Assembly (NCBI RefSeq): GCF_018199995.1
Contig: NZ_CP073579.1
Span: 372,001 to 436,000 of the forward strand
Length of the DNA: 64,000 nucleotides
From: Photobacterium sp. GJ3
GTDB taxonomy: Bacteria; Pseudomonadota; Gammaproteobacteria; Enterobacterales; Vibrionaceae
Direction: 5' to 3'
Positions 1 through 9,374 of the stretch are shown piece after piece (within the stretch, counting starts at the first letter, position 1; every line of letters starts with the position of its first letter). The notes under the pieces are model-generated. The model was not told the origin of the DNA and ran no database searches. It saw only the letters and a list, made by a program, of their open reading frames with translations. A program made the translations under genes and the position numbers.

Positions 1-1665
1 ACCGGCGATGATGGCAGGCTCTGAACGCATTTCACCGGTATCACTTTCAACAACCCCTCCGGAAGCGTGCACCATGCTGAAGGAGTCTTCAACCGTGACC
101 GATTGCGGGCCATTTTTTTGCAGGTCGATATCTGTCCTGCCCAGGCAAGGCAGGATCAGGCTGTCTTTGCCGGTGATCAGGTGCGTCCGGTTCAGTTTGG
201 TGGCGATGTTCACCGTGAGATTGCAGTTCGACAGGGCTTGCTGCGTTAACCGTGTATCCGGCGTCGCCGACGCAAAATTGCCGCCCAGCCCAATGAATAC
301 TTTGCTCTCACCTGCGAGCATGGCCTTGATCGCATGAACGGTGTTGTGGCCATGCTGTGTCGGCGGTGAAAAGCCAAAGGTTGCTTCGATCGCCTGATTA
401 AAGGCAGGGGCCGGTTTTTCGTTGATCCCCATCGTTCGGTCACCCTGCACATTACTGTGACCCCGAACGGGACAAACCCCCGCGCCGGGTTTGCCGAATT
501 GTCCAAACAGCAACTGAAGGTTGGTAATTTCCTGGATGGTGTTCACGGAGTGCTTATGCTGCGTCAGACCCATCGCCCAAGTGATGATGACCCGCTCGGA
601 CTGCCGGTAAAGGTTCGCAGCATATTCGATATCATCCTGGCTGAGCCCGGATTGCTCAACAATGGCGGACCAGTCGGTCTGTTCCACTTCAGTCAGATAC
701 TGCGTCATGCCCGTGGTATGCGCCTGGATAAAGTCCTGATCGAAAATCGACGGGCGACCCGCCAGCATTTCGGTTTTGTCGGTTTCGAGCAGTGATTTCA
801 CCATGCCGCGAACCACAGCCATATCGCCGCCCAGTTTGGGCGTGAAATAATGACTACTGATTCGGGTTGCGCCGCCTGTCAGCATTTCAGCAGGAGATTG
901 CGGGTTGGTGAAGCGTTCCAGGCCACGCTCTTTCAGGGGATTCATCGTCACAATTGCAGCACCGCGACGTGCTGCTTTACGCAAGGTGTCCAGCATACGT
1001 GGATGGTTGGTGCCGGGATTCTGGCCAAAGACAAAAATGGCATCAGCCTGATCAAAGTCTTCAATCCGGACGGTTCCTTTCCCCACGCCAATACTTTGCT
1101 TCAGTGCCACACCACTGGCTTCATGGCACATATTCGAGCAGTCAGGAAAATTGTTGGTGCCATAAGCGCGGGCAAAGAGCTGGTACAGAAACGCAGCTTC
1201 GTTACTGGCTCGGCCTGAAGTATAAAACTCGGCCTGATCCGGGCTTTCCAGCGTGTTCAGATGGTCGGCAATCAGGGCGAAAGCATCGTCCCATGAAATG
1301 GCTTCATAGTGGTCGGTTTGCGCGTTATAACGAACCGGGTGGCTCAGACGTCCCTGATATTCAAGAAAATAATCGCTCTGCTGTTGTAGCCAGCCCACCG
1401 GATACTGAGCAAAGAATTCAGGCGTGACCCGACGACTGGTGGCTTCCCAGTTCACGGCTTTCGCACCGTTCTCACAAAAACGAAAACGGCCGGGTTCTTC
1501 GGATTCTCCCCAGGCGCAACCCGGACAGTCAAAGCCATGATCCTGATTTGTTTTCAACAGGTTACGGATATTCCGGGTGACGTTTTCGCTTTTCACCAAA
1601 TGACGGGTAGTACTGGCGAGTGCGCCCCAGCCACCGGCGGAGCCTTTATATTGTTTAATGGTCAT
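1..1665 (-). CDS. ydeP: FdhF/YdeP-family molybdopterin oxidoreductase (N-terminal 555 aa, cut by window edge)
   Basis: The minus strand is open from the ATG at 1665 to the window edge (555 codons; family members are about 760 aa, so the C-terminus lies outside). The start follows an AAGGA ribosome site. The translation has the family N-terminus with GFDCPGCAWGE near residue 45, then EFYTSGRASNEAAF, NNFPDCSNMCHE, FGQNPGTNHPRM and GHSNVQGDRTMG, in the order remembered for E. coli YdeP. The family binds bis-MGD molybdenum cofactor; YdeP is linked to acid resistance but its substrate is unknown. It is cytoplasmic, with no Tat signal seen. Open frames on the opposite strand here are shadows. Family assignment is strong; the gene name is by resemblance only. 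Confidence 0.9.
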   Translation of the reverse strand, partial: MTIKQYKGSAGGWGALASTTRHLVKSENVTRNIRNLLKTNQDHGFDCPGCAWGESEEPGRFRFCENGAKAVNWEATSRRVTPEFFAQYPVGWLQQQSDYFLEYQGRLSHPVRYNAQTDHYEAISWDDAFALIADHLNTLESPDQAEFYTSGRASNEAAFLYQLFARAYGTNNFPDCSNMCHEASGVALKQSIGVGKGTVRIEDFDQADAIFVFGQNPGTNHPRMLDTLRKAARRGAAIVTMNPLKERGLERFTNPQSPAEMLTGGATRISSHYFTPKLGGDMAVVRGMVKSLLETDKTEMLAGRPSIFDQDFIQAHTTGMTQYLTEVEQTDWSAIVEQSGLSQDDIEYAANLYRQSERVIITWAMGLTQHKHSVNTIQEITNLQLLFGQFGKPGAGVCPVRGHSNVQGDRTMGINEKPAPAFNQAIEATFGFSPPTQHGHNTVHAIKAMLAGESKVFIGLGGNFASATPDTRLTQQALSNCNLTVNIATKLNRTHLITGKDSLILPCLGRTDIDLQKNGPQSVTVEDSFSMVHASGGVVESDTGEMRSEPAIIAG

Positions 1666-2052
1666 GGTGATTCCTTTCCTTGTGCGGCACTGATACAGGC
1701 ATGGCGAGCTCAATCGTCCGGGGTTGTGTGCAGGTCATTGGGATCGGCAACGATGACAGATGATTTTTTGAATGAGCAGGTCGATGCAATATCCTATTAC
1801 GGCTTGCTTCATAAAAATGTAGCATTGACCACAAAAAGTGTAAGGATTGTACGAATTATCTGTCAATTCTGTGTCAAGTCATCATCGATAATATGAAGCA
1901 AGACAATCGCTTATGCAGCGCTGTGCTCAACAGCTGTTACTTGCGCGTTACACTGAACCTCAAGCGTTTTGTGCTGGAGTCTGGTATCTTAAGGCCTGAG
2001 CGGAATAAGCATTGCATGCTGTCATGGCATGGATTGAATTGAGGAATGCAGA
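1666..2052. other. Divergent intergenic region, ydeP-like / response regulator
   Basis: This 387-base stretch separates divergently transcribed genes and should hold both promoters. A 119-codon open frame on the plus strand overlaps the ydeP-like start and has no ribosome site or recognisable product, so it is not called. No clear operator dyad was found by eye. Confidence 0.5.
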
Positions 2053-2793
2053 ATGATTGCGAACAAGCTGGTACTGGTTGTCGATGATGATCAGGAGATT
2101 CGCGAACTGTTAGAGGAATATCTGACCAAACAAGGTTTTCAGGTTGTGACGGCTGAGGACGGCGTCGCCATGAAGCGAGAAATGACCATCAGTGAACCGG
2201 ATTTAATTTTGCTGGATATCATGTTGCCCGGTGAAGATGGTTTCGAACTTTGTCAGCATGTCCGTAAAACGTCTGATGTGCCAATTATTATGCTCACTGC
2301 AGTGTCTGACGAGATGGATCAGATTGTGGGGTTGGAACTGGGAGCAGATGACTACATTGCTAAACCGTTCAGTCCCCGGCAATTGATGGCACGTATGAAA
2401 GCGGTGATGCGGCGCGTGAAGTCGTCTGGTCCTCAGCCGGACATCAGCCAACAGGCACTCCCGAAAGCCTTTTTGTTTGACCGGTGGCGGTTGGATACGG
2501 CATCACAAATGCTGCAGGATATTCAAACCCAGCGCAGTTATGAAATGACCAACAGTGACTACGCATTACTCCTGTTGTTTTTAAGCCGGCCGAATGAAGT
2601 CCTTGATCGCGATACCATTTTCTATGCAACGCGGGGACGGGATGCCCAGCCTTCGGAGCGAGCCGTGGATGTTCAGCTGAGCCGCTTGCGTCAGCGTCTG
2701 GGGGATAAAGGCCGCCAGCAGCGCCTGATCAAGACAGTGCGCGGCAACGGTTATTTGTTTAATGCTGATGTCAGTTATGAAACCAAGGACTGA
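2053..2793 (+). CDS. OmpR/PhoB-family response regulator
   Basis: A 246-aa two-domain transcription factor. The receiver domain (about residues 5-118) has the acidic cluster D11-D13, phospho-acceptor D55 in LLDIMLPGEDGF, the T/S site at T82 and conserved K104 in IAKPF. A winged-helix DNA-binding domain follows from about residue 140, ending in the typical LIKTVRGNGYLF. Its sensor kinase starts 18 bases downstream, so the two form one operon with the solute-binding protein after them. Target genes are not evident; the nearby binding protein or the divergent oxidoreductase are candidates by position only. Confidence 0.93.
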   Translation: MIANKLVLVVDDDQEIRELLEEYLTKQGFQVVTAEDGVAMKREMTISEPDLILLDIMLPGEDGFELCQHVRKTSDVPIIMLTAVSDEMDQIVGLELGADDYIAKPFSPRQLMARMKAVMRRVKSSGPQPDISQQALPKAFLFDRWRLDTASQMLQDIQTQRSYEMTNSDYALLLLFLSRPNEVLDRDTIFYATRGRDAQPSERAVDVQLSRLRQRLGDKGRQQRLIKTVRGNGYLFNADVSYETKD

Positions 2794-2811
2794 GCCTGTG
2801 CCGGTGGAAGG

Positions 2812-4254
2812 ATGATGAACTGGAAGAAATGGTGGCCAACTTCGCTGATGGCCCGGACCCTGTGGTTTACATTGCTGGCCGTTTTTCTGGCCCAGATGAT
2901 TGCAACGCTCATCTGGTACGGACAATCCAAACGTCGAGACCTGGAAGGGCTGGATTCTGCAGCGGCCAGTATGGCTACCATGTTCGCATCGACCGTCAAT
3001 TTTTTTGAGTCCCTGCCACTGCAATATCGTCATATCGTGCTGGATCAGATCCGGAACATGGGGGGAACGCGGTTTTTCGTATCATTTAATGAAGAAGAAA
3101 TCCGGATTGATCCGATTCCTGTTTCCCGCATGAAAAACACAGCCGTGCAGGCGATTGAAACTGTGTTGCACGATAAATTGCCGCGGCTGGATGTCATCCG
3201 GGTGGAATTTTCTCGCCCGGAAACACTGCATGTGTTGAGTAATGACATTCTCCTGAGCGATCTGCCCCGTTCCTGGGCTCATTACACTTTGAGTCTGGAG
3301 CCACTGAATCCACCGATTCTGGTTGTTCAGCTGGAATTGGCGGAAGGGGAGTGGCTCTACATTGCCGCATTATTACCGCCGCCTTACACGTCGCTGGAAG
3401 ATGAAATCATTACCGGGCAGCAAGTGATGTTCTTACTGTTTATAACGGCCTTGTTATTGCTGTTTACCTACACCATGATCCGGCGTCAGACCAAGCCGCT
3501 CAGGCAATTGGCAGACGCTGCCAATGCGCTCAGCATGGATATTTATCAGCCGCAGCTCAAAGAAGAAGGTGCCAGTGAGCTGGTCACCGCAACCCGGGCG
3601 TTCAATCGGATGCAGCAGCGTTTACGCCGGTATATTGATGACAGGGAACATTTGTTCTCTTCGATTTCTCATGATTTGAAAACGCCCATTACCCGGTTGC
3701 GGCTTCGGGCGGAATTACTGGAAGATGACAGCAAAATCGATAAGTTCAATAAAGACTTAGATGAGCTGGAAATGATGGTGAAAGGCGCGCTTCAGACGGT
3801 TCGGGATACCGATTTGCATGAGAATCTGGTGCAGGTTGATCTTTCTGAGATGCTGCGCAGTATTTCGGAAAGCCATAACCGCGAGCAGATCCGGGTGCAT
3901 TTGCCTGAGGTTGAGATTGCCCCTGTCGCGGGCAAGCCGCTCGCGCTGAAGCGTTGTCTGAGTAATCTGATTGAAAACGGTGTGAAATATGGGCAGACCG
4001 TCTGGCTTGATGTGGACGACTCCAGTGATGCGGTCGTGATTCGAATCTGGGACCAGGGGCCCGGCATTCCGGATGAGAAGATGGACTCAGTCTTTGAGCC
4101 ATACGTCAGGCTGGCCAAGGATGATGAAGGTCATGGCTTAGGGTTGGGTATCGCCCGGAATATTTTACACGCCCATGGCGGTGAAATAACCATCCGTAAT
4201 CTGAAGCAAGGCGGACTGGAAGTCACCCTGACGTTACCCCGGCTCATGGACTAA
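2812..4254 (+). CDS. Membrane sensor histidine kinase (EnvZ/RstB-like)
   Basis: A 480-aa kinase paired with the upstream regulator. TM1 is near residues 18-38, a periplasmic sensor domain of about 165 residues follows, TM2 is near 205-222, then HAMP, HisKA with phospho-acceptor H287 in SSISHDLKTP, and HATPase_c with the N box (NLIENGVKYG), G1 (DQGPGIPDE) and G2 (GHGLGLGIARN). A GGAAGG ribosome site lies directly before two adjacent ATGs, so the start may be 2815. The ligand is unknown. The sugar-binding protein encoded next could present a ligand to the periplasmic domain, but that is inference from position. Confidence 0.93.
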   Translation: MMNWKKWWPTSLMARTLWFTLLAVFLAQMIATLIWYGQSKRRDLEGLDSAAASMATMFASTVNFFESLPLQYRHIVLDQIRNMGGTRFFVSFNEEEIRIDPIPVSRMKNTAVQAIETVLHDKLPRLDVIRVEFSRPETLHVLSNDILLSDLPRSWAHYTLSLEPLNPPILVVQLELAEGEWLYIAALLPPPYTSLEDEIITGQQVMFLLFITALLLLFTYTMIRRQTKPLRQLADAANALSMDIYQPQLKEEGASELVTATRAFNRMQQRLRRYIDDREHLFSSISHDLKTPITRLRLRAELLEDDSKIDKFNKDLDELEMMVKGALQTVRDTDLHENLVQVDLSEMLRSISESHNREQIRVHLPEVEIAPVAGKPLALKRCLSNLIENGVKYGQTVWLDVDDSSDAVVIRIWDQGPGIPDEKMDSVFEPYVRLAKDDEGHGLGLGIARNILHAHGGEITIRNLKQGGLEVTLTLPRLMD

Positions 4255-4300
4255 AGTCGTTCAGTACCATGGCATCCAAATTCAATTGGTTCAGAAACTC

Positions 4301-5602
4301 ATGATGAAACAAGGTTCTGCAAGCAAAAATTGCTGGATACATCTGTCTTCAATCGTTGTGATGGCGACAGTGCTGGTCATGTCTTCAAAGGTGAGTGCAG
4401 CCGTGACGGAACCCAAGCGGGACGTTGAAGTGCTGCACTGGTGGACATCAAAAGGCGAGATGAAAGCTGCCAGAGTGTTGCAAGACAGCTTAGAGCAACA
4501 AGGCATTGCCTGGCGAAACTTTGCCATTGCGGGTGGTGGCGGGGAAAGTGCGATGACTGTCCTGAAAAGTCGTGCAGTGTCCGGAAACCCACCGACAGCG
4601 GCTCAATTGAAAGGCGAAGATTTGCAGGAATGGGCGATGCTGGGTTTTCTCACCCAGTTAGATCCGGTCGCTCAAAAGCAACATTGGGATCAGTTATTGC
4701 CACCCGTGATCAGTCAGATCATGAAATATCAGGGGCACTATGTCGCCGTACCCGTCAATATTCACCGTGTGAACTGGCTTTGGGTCAACCCAGCCTTACT
4801 GAAAAAAGCAGGCGCTGAGTTGCCAGACTCTCTGGCTTCGTTTTTTGCAGCGGCCGAAAAGCTGAAACAGGCGGGTATTGTGCCGATTGCTTTAGGCAGC
4901 GACCCCTGGCAGGAAGTGACTTTATTTGAGTCCATCGCGTTAGCGGTTCTGGGGCCTGAAGATTATCGGAGCGCCTTCGTGGATTTGGATTCCGGCCTGC
5001 TGAGCAGTGCCAAAATGGTTGAAGTGTTCCGCCAGTTTGACGCGATTCGTCCTTATGTTGACGTCAGAACCAAAGCCATGGAATGGAGTGATGCCAGTGC
5101 CATGGTTGTGGATGGTGAAGCGGCCATGCAATTTATGGGGGACTGGGCGAAAGGTGAGTTCACCGCGATGGGCAAAGTACCGGGTGTGGATGTACTTTGC
5201 TTGCCTGCGCCAGGCACACAAGGATTTTTTACCTACAATATTGATAGTTTTGCGTTCTTTAAACACGACGCCACCATGAATCTGGAATCGCAGGCACAAA
5301 TGGCGTACACGATTCTGACGCCAGAGTTCCAACGTCAGTTCAACCTGGCGAAGGGGTCGATTCCGGTGCGCAACGATGTGCCTTTAACAGAGTTTGATCG
5401 CTGCGCTCAAGCATCGGCACAAGCGTTTCAGGCGAATGCAGAACACCATCAGCTCGTGCCCAGTCTGTCGCAGGGACTGGCGAATAGCAGCTATGTGCAG
5501 GCTGCAATTTTTGATGTGGTCACGGATTTCTTCCACAGTAAAAAAGCGGACCCGAAGCAAGCTGCCATGCGATTGGAAAGAGCAGTCCGGTCTGCCCGCT
5601 GA
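4301..5602 (+). CDS. Periplasmic sugar-type ABC solute-binding protein (orphan)
   Basis: A 433-aa extracellular solute-binding protein family 1 member, with a signal peptide ending near VSAAVTEP and then VLHWWTSKGE, typical of glucose/mannose-type binding proteins (GtsA-like). An upstream TTG at 4286 is possible, but ATG 4301/4304 fits the signal peptide better. No permease or ATPase genes accompany it; the neighbours are the two-component system (47 bases upstream) and a phosphatase. It may work with a transporter encoded elsewhere or as a sensor accessory. Family is clear; the sugar is not. Confidence 0.85.
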   Translation: MMKQGSASKNCWIHLSSIVVMATVLVMSSKVSAAVTEPKRDVEVLHWWTSKGEMKAARVLQDSLEQQGIAWRNFAIAGGGGESAMTVLKSRAVSGNPPTAAQLKGEDLQEWAMLGFLTQLDPVAQKQHWDQLLPPVISQIMKYQGHYVAVPVNIHRVNWLWVNPALLKKAGAELPDSLASFFAAAEKLKQAGIVPIALGSDPWQEVTLFESIALAVLGPEDYRSAFVDLDSGLLSSAKMVEVFRQFDAIRPYVDVRTKAMEWSDASAMVVDGEAAMQFMGDWAKGEFTAMGKVPGVDVLCLPAPGTQGFFTYNIDSFAFFKHDATMNLESQAQMAYTILTPEFQRQFNLAKGSIPVRNDVPLTEFDRCAQASAQAFQANAEHHQLVPSLSQGLANSSYVQAAIFDVVTDFFHSKKADPKQAAMRLERAVRSAR

Positions 5603-5655
5603 TCGCTTTGTGCATGTGGTGTGGTCAATGATGAAGAAAAGGGAGGCTTTGCTTT

Positions 5656-6162
5656 ATGAAATTACTGTTTGTGGTTCGTCATGCAAAATCGTCCTGGGAT
5701 AACCCGGATTTAGATGACCATGACCGTCCGTTGAATGAACGAGGTCTTAAAAACGCTGAGGAGATGGCAAAACGCTTCGGCGCCTGGCTGGCGATGCCGC
5801 AGCGAATATTGTCCAGTACGGCGGAACGGGCCTTTCAGACCGCTCAGTTTTTTGAACAGGGGCTGCACCCGCATCCAACCGAGCTGGCAACCACGGTCGG
5901 CCTTTATACCGATTCTGCTCATGAAGTTGCAGAAATCATTCAGTCGGTTTCGGATGAGATTGATCGTTTGATGGTGGTTTGTCATAACCCGGCGATTAAT
6001 GAATTGGTCGGGCGCTTTGGGCTGAAGATTGAGAATATGCCGACGTGTGGGGTGGCGGTTTTTGCTATTCATACGGATCAATGGAAAAACCTCGGGCCTG
6101 AAACATCAGAGGTGATTTTCTTTGATTATCCGAAACGCCTGATGAAGCCGGAGAAATCATGA
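5656..6162 (+). CDS. SixA-like histidine phosphatase
   Basis: A 168-aa member of the histidine phosphatase superfamily, with the catalytic RHG-type motif as VVRHAKSSWD (R8, H9), a second basic site in STAERAFQTA and the distal His in VVCHNPAINE. The length matches SixA (about 160 aa), the E. coli enzyme that removes phosphate from histidine phosphotransfer domains. It follows the binding protein gene by 53 bases with a GGGAGG ribosome site and could be co-transcribed. Whether it acts on the adjacent kinase is unproven. Ends at a terminator shared with the convergent chemoreceptor gene. Confidence 0.85.
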   Translation: MKLLFVVRHAKSSWDNPDLDDHDRPLNERGLKNAEEMAKRFGAWLAMPQRILSSTAERAFQTAQFFEQGLHPHPTELATTVGLYTDSAHEVAEIIQSVSDEIDRLMVVCHNPAINELVGRFGLKIENMPTCGVAVFAIHTDQWKNLGPETSEVIFFDYPKRLMKPEKS

Positions 6163-6177
6163 TCTGATTTGGGTTTG

Positions 6178-6210
6178 CGTCGGCTTCACGCAGTTGCCGC
6201 GAAGCCGACG
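6178..6210. terminator. Bidirectional hairpin terminator
   Basis: A perfect 10-bp stem (CGTCGGCTTC / GAAGCCGACG) lies between the convergent SixA-like and chemoreceptor genes. Confidence 0.7.
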
Positions 6211-6232
6211 ATGATTTGTTGAGTGAGCTGCT

Positions 6233-7549
6233 TCAGCTTGCTTCAGACATTTTGCGAACCGCATCAACAACTTCATTCATGCTGGCTTCGATCTCATGAA
6301 TCGCCTGGCTGGCTTCTTTCACCTTTTCCATACTGCTGTGCGCATGTGAAATGATATCCGACATCGAAGTGACTGCCTGTACGGTAAACTGACTGTTTTG
6401 TTTCACAAGGTTGTCGATTTTATCGGTGGATTCATTTGTACGAAATGCGAGCTGACGTACCTCATCTGCAACCACAGCGAACCCCCGGCCTTGCTCACCT
6501 GCCCGGGCTGCTTCAATGGCGGCGTTCAGTGCCAGCAGGTTGGTCTGATTGGCGATGCCTGAGATGGTATCGACCATGCTGGTAATGGTTTTGGATTGTT
6601 CTTCAAGCTGAGCGATCACGTCTGACGTCATATTCAAGGCTTCAACCATATGGGTCATTTGTTCGATGGCCAGATTGCCGGAATGACTGCCCTCTGCAGA
6701 GAGTTGGCTCGTTTTCACCGAAAGGTCGTAGGCCAACTGGCTGTTTTGATGTCCCAGCAGGACGTTCTGAGTAATGTCAGTCGCAAATTTGATGACTTTA
6801 TAGAGCTTTCCATTGGCATCAAAGATCGGGTTGTAGGTGGCTTCAAGCCACAAAGGGTCGCCCTGACGATTGACGCGCTCAAATTTTCCGCCAAGGAATT
6901 GGCCCTGATTGAGTTGAGACCAGAAATCACGATATTCCTGAGATTTTGAATGTTCAGCGGTCACAAATAGCCGGTGATGCTTCCCTTTGATTTCTTCGAG
7001 CGAGTATCCAACTGTATTCAGGAAATTCTCATTGGCCGTCAGAATTCTTCCTTCGAGATCGAACTCAATAACGGCCATGGAACGCGAGACGGCCTGCATC
7101 TGGCTGGTATTTTCATGGTGAGCAGCAACACGTTCCGTGATATCCGCTGCAATTTTCAGTACCTTATAAACTTGGCCATCATCACTTTTTACCGGACAAT
7201 AACTGGCCTCAAGCCAGATTTCCTGACCATTCTTTTTAAGACGCTGGAAGAGCCCTTTAGATTGTTTCCCTGTCGCAAGCTGCTGCCAGAAACGTTGATA
7301 TTCAGGGCTGTTGCGGGTTTCGCTGGAGCAAAACATCTGGTGATGGTGGCCTTGAATTTCAGTTAAATCATAGCCCATGGTCTTGAGGAAATGGTGATTG
7401 GCAGTCATGATTTTTCCATCAGGAAAGAATTCAATGGTCGCGAAGGAGTCGTGGATGGCATTGAGATGTTGATTTGTTTCCAGACACTGTTTTTTTATCG
7501 CTTCGTACTCTTCAAGAGAGACGTTGTTCTTCTTGGATAAACCGAACAT
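6233..7549 (-). CDS. Soluble PAS-PAS methyl-accepting chemotaxis protein (BdlA-like)
   Basis: 438 aa with no transmembrane segment. Two PAS/PAC modules (about residues 25-140 and 150-262), each followed by a PAC-like [10 protein letters not shown] or [10 protein letters not shown] stretch, precede an MCP signalling hairpin with the conserved tip [29 protein letters not shown] core. This is the layout of Pseudomonas BdlA (417 aa), a cytoplasmic receptor that senses redox or energy state in biofilm dispersal; Aer-like PAS receptors are the alternative. No HAMP was seen. The C-terminus lacks a pentapeptide tether. The gene is monocistronic. Confidence 0.88.
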   Translation of the reverse strand: MFGLSKKNNVSLEEYEAIKKQCLETNQHLNAIHDSFATIEFFPDGKIMTANHHFLKTMGYDLTEIQGHHHQMFCSSETRNSPEYQRFWQQLATGKQSKGLFQRLKKNGQEIWLEASYCPVKSDDGQVYKVLKIAADITERVAAHHENTSQMQAVSRSMAVIEFDLEGRILTANENFLNTVGYSLEEIKGKHHRLFVTAEHSKSQEYRDFWSQLNQGQFLGGKFERVNRQGDPLWLEATYNPIFDANGKLYKVIKFATDITQNVLLGHQNSQLAYDLSVKTSQLSAEGSHSGNLAIEQMTHMVEALNMTSDVIAQLEEQSKTITSMVDTISGIANQTNLLALNAAIEAARAGEQGRGFAVVADEVRQLAFRTNESTDKIDNLVKQNSQFTVQAVTSMSDIISHAHSSMEKVKEASQAIHEIEASMNEVVDAVRKMSEAS

Positions 7550-8202
7550 GTCACAGTCCTTGTTGATATATACCCTAAGAAAACATATAGCAGCAAATAA
7601 TGCTTAAAAGATATTTTTCGAAGAGCCAGCACATTTTTAGTGAAAGCTAAATGATGCTGCTAATCTGCTGAAACACTCACATTTCATGTCGATATGTTCT
7701 ATTAATGATTTTATCTATATATGTTCATGCTGAATACACTTACCTAAAGTATGGATACCAGATGCTTTCTGATCGATTCCTGAGCTGTTGGGGGTGTGGT
7801 TATTTATCGGACTTGTGATCTCTCTCCAAGTGTCAATGTTGTTAAAAACAGTGGTTCATTGCATCGCTGCATATTCTCGCTGATGTTGGTTGCAATTGTA
7901 TTCTCTATCAGTATATCGAATCTCCTAGAGATGGGGGCGCATCTTCACTCGTAGCATGCCTAATATAAACAGGATTTTAATATTTTATTTATCAGTCAAT
8001 GTTGCCTGATATGCCATGAAAAGCGGCGTGGAAATGGTATTCCAGTCTGGCGAAAATACGGGCTCGCCAATTCAGGGAAGCATACGCATCTTATTGTGAC
8101 CGGATGAAGTGGCCACAGTCTGACGAGGCACTGTGAATCTGAATGAAAAATACCGGAGACAGGGATGCTCCGGCAAGGAAGATATCAAGTGATTGTGTTC
8201 AT
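7550..8202. other. Long intergenic region without a supported gene
   Basis: About 650 AT-rich bases upstream of the chemoreceptor and downstream of the outer-membrane barrel gene. Short open frames on the plus strand (around 7780-7950) encode hydrophobic stretches but lack ribosome sites and are interrupted by stops. Only the terminator at 8143-8173 is supported. Confidence 0.5.
8143..8173 (-). terminator. Rho-independent terminator of the RND operon
   Basis: On the minus strand a CCGGAG...CTCCGG stem with a 9-base loop is followed by TATTTTTC. It lies 30 bases after the outer-membrane barrel gene stop and closes the three-gene operon. Confidence 0.75.
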
Positions 8203-9354
8203 TCAGAAATAGTATTCCAGAGCGACCTCGATGAAATCATCTTTTCGGACAAAATACAGGGGGCTATCCAGTTTATCTGTGTTAAACCACCAGGCATTCG
8301 CACGCCATTTCCAGTTATTGTTGATTCGGGCGGATGCTTCAATTCTGCCGGTTGATTCCTGACTGTGATCCAAATCCTGATTGATTCCAAAGAGAATCTC
8401 AGTGCCGTCAATGTCATTGAAGGCAAAACGTGTACCCAAAAACAGATCATTCTGATTCAGGCTGAGGTCGCGGGAGTCATATTGGTACTCAGCGATCAGT
8501 CCTAAATCCCAGTAAGTATCAAATACCCCCACAATGGTATATTCAAAGCCGGTGACGGCTGCAGAGTGATTCTCCAGGCTGTCCCGATAGAGCGCTTCTA
8601 ATTTCAGTAACCAGGAACCGAAAATGCCCTGAATATCAACACTGCTTTGTTCCATCTGGGCGTAATATGGCGTCAGGCTTGCGGTGCCTGGCAGAAAGTA
8701 GGGATCTCGGTTGGTGCCTTTGAAAAAGCTTGCCCCCACGTCCCAGTCACCAAAATAGTTGCTGTATCGCAGCGACCAGTCAACATGTGTCTGTTCGGCA
8801 GAAGACTCATAACGGGCATGGCCATTGACCGGAAGGGGTGTCCGAAGGCGTCCGTCGCTTCCGGCAAAAGTCCGTTCCCGAAAGTAGGGCAAAATAAAAC
8901 CACTGACGTTTCCCCAATCCTTGACTGCGGTCAGGTTGATCATTGGCTGTCCCAATTTTTGTTCACCGTCTACAGATTCGACATTGTCGGTCTGGTTGAT
9001 CACATCCACCAAATGGATGGATTCGGTGACCCCCCAAAAAACTTTGCCAACCCCGACCCGAAGTTCGTAATCCTGAATGAGTTGCAGATACATCAATTCA
9101 CGAATATCGGCATGGGTCCGTTCATCGTCCATGCTATCGAGTCGCAGGAACGGCTGGATGGTGAGACGGGCGTCTCCGTCCTGAAATTCGGTATACCACT
9201 CTGGCTCAATCACGAGGGAGGTCTGGCTTTTATCCTGTCCTTGCAGGCCATCATGAATGAATTGACGTTGTTCTAAATTGATTTGGCCACTGAAACCAGC
9301 TGCCTCGACAGAGGCAGCCAGAAACAGGGGCAGTACAGCGAGACGAGAAGTCAT
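8203..9354 (-). CDS. Outer-membrane beta-barrel protein of an RND/LolA-like operon
   Basis: 383 aa with a signal peptide ending near VEAAGFSG, alternating amphipathic strands throughout and a C-terminal VALEYYF ending, the aromatic final residue expected of barrels. CAGGAG precedes the ATG. It resembles DUF1302/alginate-export-type barrels found beside RND and LolA-like genes, but the family was not confirmed. It is the last gene of the operon RND - LolA-like - barrel, 20 bases after its neighbour. By context it may form the outer-membrane part of a lipid or hydrophobic-compound export path. Confidence 0.8.
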   Translation of the reverse strand: MTSRLAVLPLFLAASVEAAGFSGQINLEQRQFIHDGLQGQDKSQTSLVIEPEWYTEFQDGDARLTIQPFLRLDSMDDERTHADIRELMYLQLIQDYELRVGVGKVFWGVTESIHLVDVINQTDNVESVDGEQKLGQPMINLTAVKDWGNVSGFILPYFRERTFAGSDGRLRTPLPVNGHARYESSAEQTHVDWSLRYSNYFGDWDVGASFFKGTNRDPYFLPGTASLTPYYAQMEQSSVDIQGIFGSWLLKLEALYRDSLENHSAAVTGFEYTIVGVFDTYWDLGLIAEYQYDSRDLSLNQNDLFLGTRFAFNDIDGTEILFGINQDLDHSQESTGRIEASARINNNWKWRANAWWFNTDKLDSPLYFVRKDDFIEVALEYYF

Positions 9355-9374
9355 ACTTGCTCCTGTTCAGGAAA

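Noticed and set aside
8..1427. Plus-strand open frames opposite the ydeP-like gene
   Set aside because: They are in the antisense of a strongly conserved long coding frame and have no ribosome sites or family matches.
7780..7950. Hydrophobic short frames upstream of the chemoreceptor gene
   Set aside because: Interrupted by stops in all frames, no start with a ribosome site, and no recognisable family.
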